A stretch of DNA of 64,000 nt from Ruminococcus sp. (lineage in GTDB: Bacteria; Bacillota; Clostridia; Oscillospirales; Ruminococcaceae), in NCBI GenBank assembly GCA_017475555.1, contig JAFVFL010000022.1:1-64000 (forward strand). Direction: 5' to 3'. The translations under genes were made by a program, and so were the position numbers. The notes under the pieces are model-generated. The model searched no databases. It was not told the origin of the DNA and worked only from the letters and a program-made list of their open reading frames with translations. This document shows positions 62,435 to 64,000 of the stretch, in pieces; position 1 is the first letter of the stretch, and each line of letters starts with the position of its first letter.

Positions 62435-64000
62435 TCAATTTCTCTTCAGGCTGACTATCAGATAAGTCAGCACCGTGAAGAACAGGTTGTATATTACAAG
62501 TGCCGCAGCTGAAATATAGGCATATCTCACTGCAAACGCCTTCGAGAGTATCAGCAGCGTGCTCAGACCGATACCGAGAAGTATCGAGACTGTCTGCACT
62601 ATAAGCCCTGAGACCGCCGCAGAATGGACTGATTTTATCCCAAGCAGCAGCTGTGCCATTGAGGTGAATCTGCCTGTGCAGGCAAGCGACGCACTCATTC
62701 TTACTGTACGCCTTGTCTCCGCATCAAAATCATCATGCAGTCTCTTCGGCAGAACTCTCACTCCGTCCTCCGGGATATCCATGAGCGAGGATATCGAAGC
62801 CGGTGTCAGGCACGGGTCAACTGATTTAACGACTATGCTGATATGGTTCCTGCTTAGTCTCCTTGCCCACCTCTTTACATATCTGTCCGGACGGAGCGAA
62901 ACTATATACAGTGCCGCAACGTTTCCGGATATCGAAAGATACAGCGGTATCCTGCCGCTCCCGGCATACTCCGCCTCCTTGCTTTTTGAGGGTATGCCCT
63001 CAATGCTGTGGTTCGTCATATGATCCCGGCTGCCGAGGAGTATACGCTTGTTGTTTATCCAGCCGCAGATGCCGAAGCCGTCCTCGTAGGAATAGTTTTC
63101 GATATCATAAAGCCTTTCAGCGTCCTTTTCCGGGTCAGGCTCAGGGAATATCTGCTGCATTATGCTGCCGGAGCGTTTTGCAAGGCTCGCAGCTGAGATA
63201 AGCACATCATTCAGCTTTGAGTTGGCAAACAGCTTTATATCCTCAAGCCTTACAGTACCAGCCGGGAAAAGCTTGTCCGCAGTTATGAGCATGGAATTAA
63301 CGTCGTAAAGGTCGTCAACGCTCTGATAGCCGAGTATTATGCCCTTGCTGCCGAGTGCCGCAGCTGAAGCACCTTCAAGCGGTATATTCACCACAAACGG
63401 CATTGCAACACACGCCGAGGAGCATATAAGCAGGCTGAACAGCGAGATACAGAACTCAAAAGCTCCGCTTGAGAGCAGCGTACCGGTACGCAGGAACGTA
63501 AGCACGAGCGATATCACCAGCGATACTATCAGAGTTATCGGTGCAGCCTTGCGGCAGTAGGAATCGGTTATGTCCGATGAATAGCTGTACCTCAGAAAAT
63601 CGGTTATGAAGTTTGTCCGCCGCATTGCCGCAAGTATGGGCAGGTCGCCCGAGGCTCCCCTTGTGAGCCGCTCTGCACGCTCCTCGTCCCTTACGTAGAC
63701 TACAGCGTGCCTGTCGTATTCCTTTGAAACGAACCGGAAATTCCTCTGTGCCCTTATGACAATGAGCAGCTTGCCCATTGCATTCGTCAGCAGAGAAAGT
63801 ATACCGACAGGCATATATATCCTTATCAGCTCCTGCTGTGCAAGCTCCGGACGCATATACGCCGGTATCATCGAAAGAATGCAGGTAAGTGCCGCTATAG
63901 CTGTCATCGAATCGCTGTCCGCCTTCATGGTGAACAGGTTCTTCACTCCCTTTGTTATGACCGGGAGCGATATGAGAGCCGAAATTATGCCAAGTCCGAG
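62435..64000 (-). CDS. degenerate P-type (heavy-metal) ATPase homologue, 5' end cut by window edge
   Basis: The frame is open to the window edge (the first visible residues are LGLGIISALISLPV), so the N-terminus is missing; 521 codons are seen. The order follows a P1B ATPase. Paired helices come first, then an actuator-like region. The helix-4 block SACVAMPFVVNIPLEGASA is followed by GSKGIILGYQSVDDLYDV. After it, where DKTGTLT is expected, stands DKLFPAGTV. Next are GICGWINNKRILLGSRDHM (N-domain-like) and a P-domain-like stretch (YLSISGNVAALYIVSLRPD). TGD and GDGxND are absent, and two to three helices end the protein. It should not pump. It heads an operon with LCP, a transglutaminase lipoprotein and a mini sorting tail. 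Confidence 0.72.
   Translation of the reverse strand, partial: LGLGIISALISLPVITKGVKNLFTMKADSDSMTAIAALTCILSMIPAYMRPELAQQELIRIYMPVGILSLLTNAMGKLLIVIRAQRNFRFVSKEYDRHAVVYVRDEERAERLTRGASGDLPILAAMRRTNFITDFLRYSYSSDITDSYCRKAAPITLIVSLVISLVLTFLRTGTLLSSGAFEFCISLFSLLICSSACVAMPFVVNIPLEGASAAALGSKGIILGYQSVDDLYDVNSMLITADKLFPAGTVRLEDIKLFANSKLNDVLISAASLAKRSGSIMQQIFPEPDPEKDAERLYDIENYSYEDGFGICGWINNKRILLGSRDHMTNHSIEGIPSKSKEAEYAGSGRIPLYLSISGNVAALYIVSLRPDRYVKRWARRLSRNHISIVVKSVDPCLTPASISSLMDIPEDGVRVLPKRLHDDFDAETRRTVRMSASLACTGRFTSMAQLLLGIKSVHSAAVSGLIVQTVSILLGIGLSTLLILSKAFAVRYAYISAAALVIYNLFFTVLTYLIVSLKRN

Overview
The window looks like the chromosome of a Gram-positive, anaerobic, cellulosome-type gut bacterium, most likely a Ruminococcus or close relative in the Oscillospiraceae. 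The evidence is: three secreted proteins with type I dockerin repeats, a poly-threonine linker of the kind common in Ruminococcus, a complete V-type ATPase, an LCP wall-polymer ligase, paired WYL regulators, DUF2325/DUF3793 proteins, and many consensus sigma-A promoters (TTGACA-17-TATAAT). No tRNA, rRNA, CRISPR array, insertion sequence or prophage was seen. Most of the window is ordinary, tightly packed chromosome.

Layout. 1-1639 (minus): a membrane-anchored DUF1963 protein, cut by the window edge, and acylphosphatase. 2000-10460 (plus): a nine-gene V-ATPase operon whose rotor keeps all the known Na+ ligands. 10522-14362 (minus): GTPase YchF and an EAL phosphodiesterase fused to a predicted beta-solenoid. 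14958-21261 (plus): a surface cluster with a repeat protein ending in a transglutaminase-like domain, a lipoprotein, an MBOAT/DHHW O-acetylation pair and a dockerin protein. 21389-23648: two adjacent WYL proteins. 23784-26417: a Ca2+ P-type ATPase. 26613-31608: a cohesin-like/dockerin protein and two large membrane proteins (DUF2079 and a glycosyltransferase-like protein). 31854-33982: a Na+/solute symporter and a coupled orphan. 34085-36419: a probable small RNA and a two-component system. 36668-41104: a second c-di-GMP phosphodiesterase, a LURP-one protein, a GNAT acetyltransferase and phosphofructokinase.

41152-49639 (minus): a run of MoxR, DUF58, a TgpA-like transglutaminase, a C39-peptidase/dockerin protein, PrmA and an orphan. 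49841-54710 (minus): a membrane orphan, EF-Ts, S2 and GlmS, with a highly structured non-coding element between S2 and GlmS. 54818-58062 (minus): a YdjG-like zinc-ribbon protein and a YdjI-like SPFH protein, separated by a striking array of 13 copies of an 8-bp motif. 58304-59706 (plus): a small NrdD-tail-like protein, DUF2325 and DUF3793. 59767-64000 (minus): an operon of a P-type ATPase homologue lacking catalytic motifs (cut by the window edge), an LCP protein, a transglutaminase lipoprotein and a 53-residue protein resembling a free-standing wall-sorting tail.

Two themes link the genes. One is Na+ and Ca2+ energetics: the V-ATPase, the SSS symporter and the Ca2+ pump. The other is building and modifying the cell surface: dockerin proteins, three transglutaminase-like proteins, O-acetylation, LCP and membrane glycosyltransferases. 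The best candidates for undescribed biology are the TATACGCC array at 56309-56586, the EAL-solenoid fusion, the degenerate P-type ATPase operon with its mini sorting tail, and the probable small RNA at 34085-34215.
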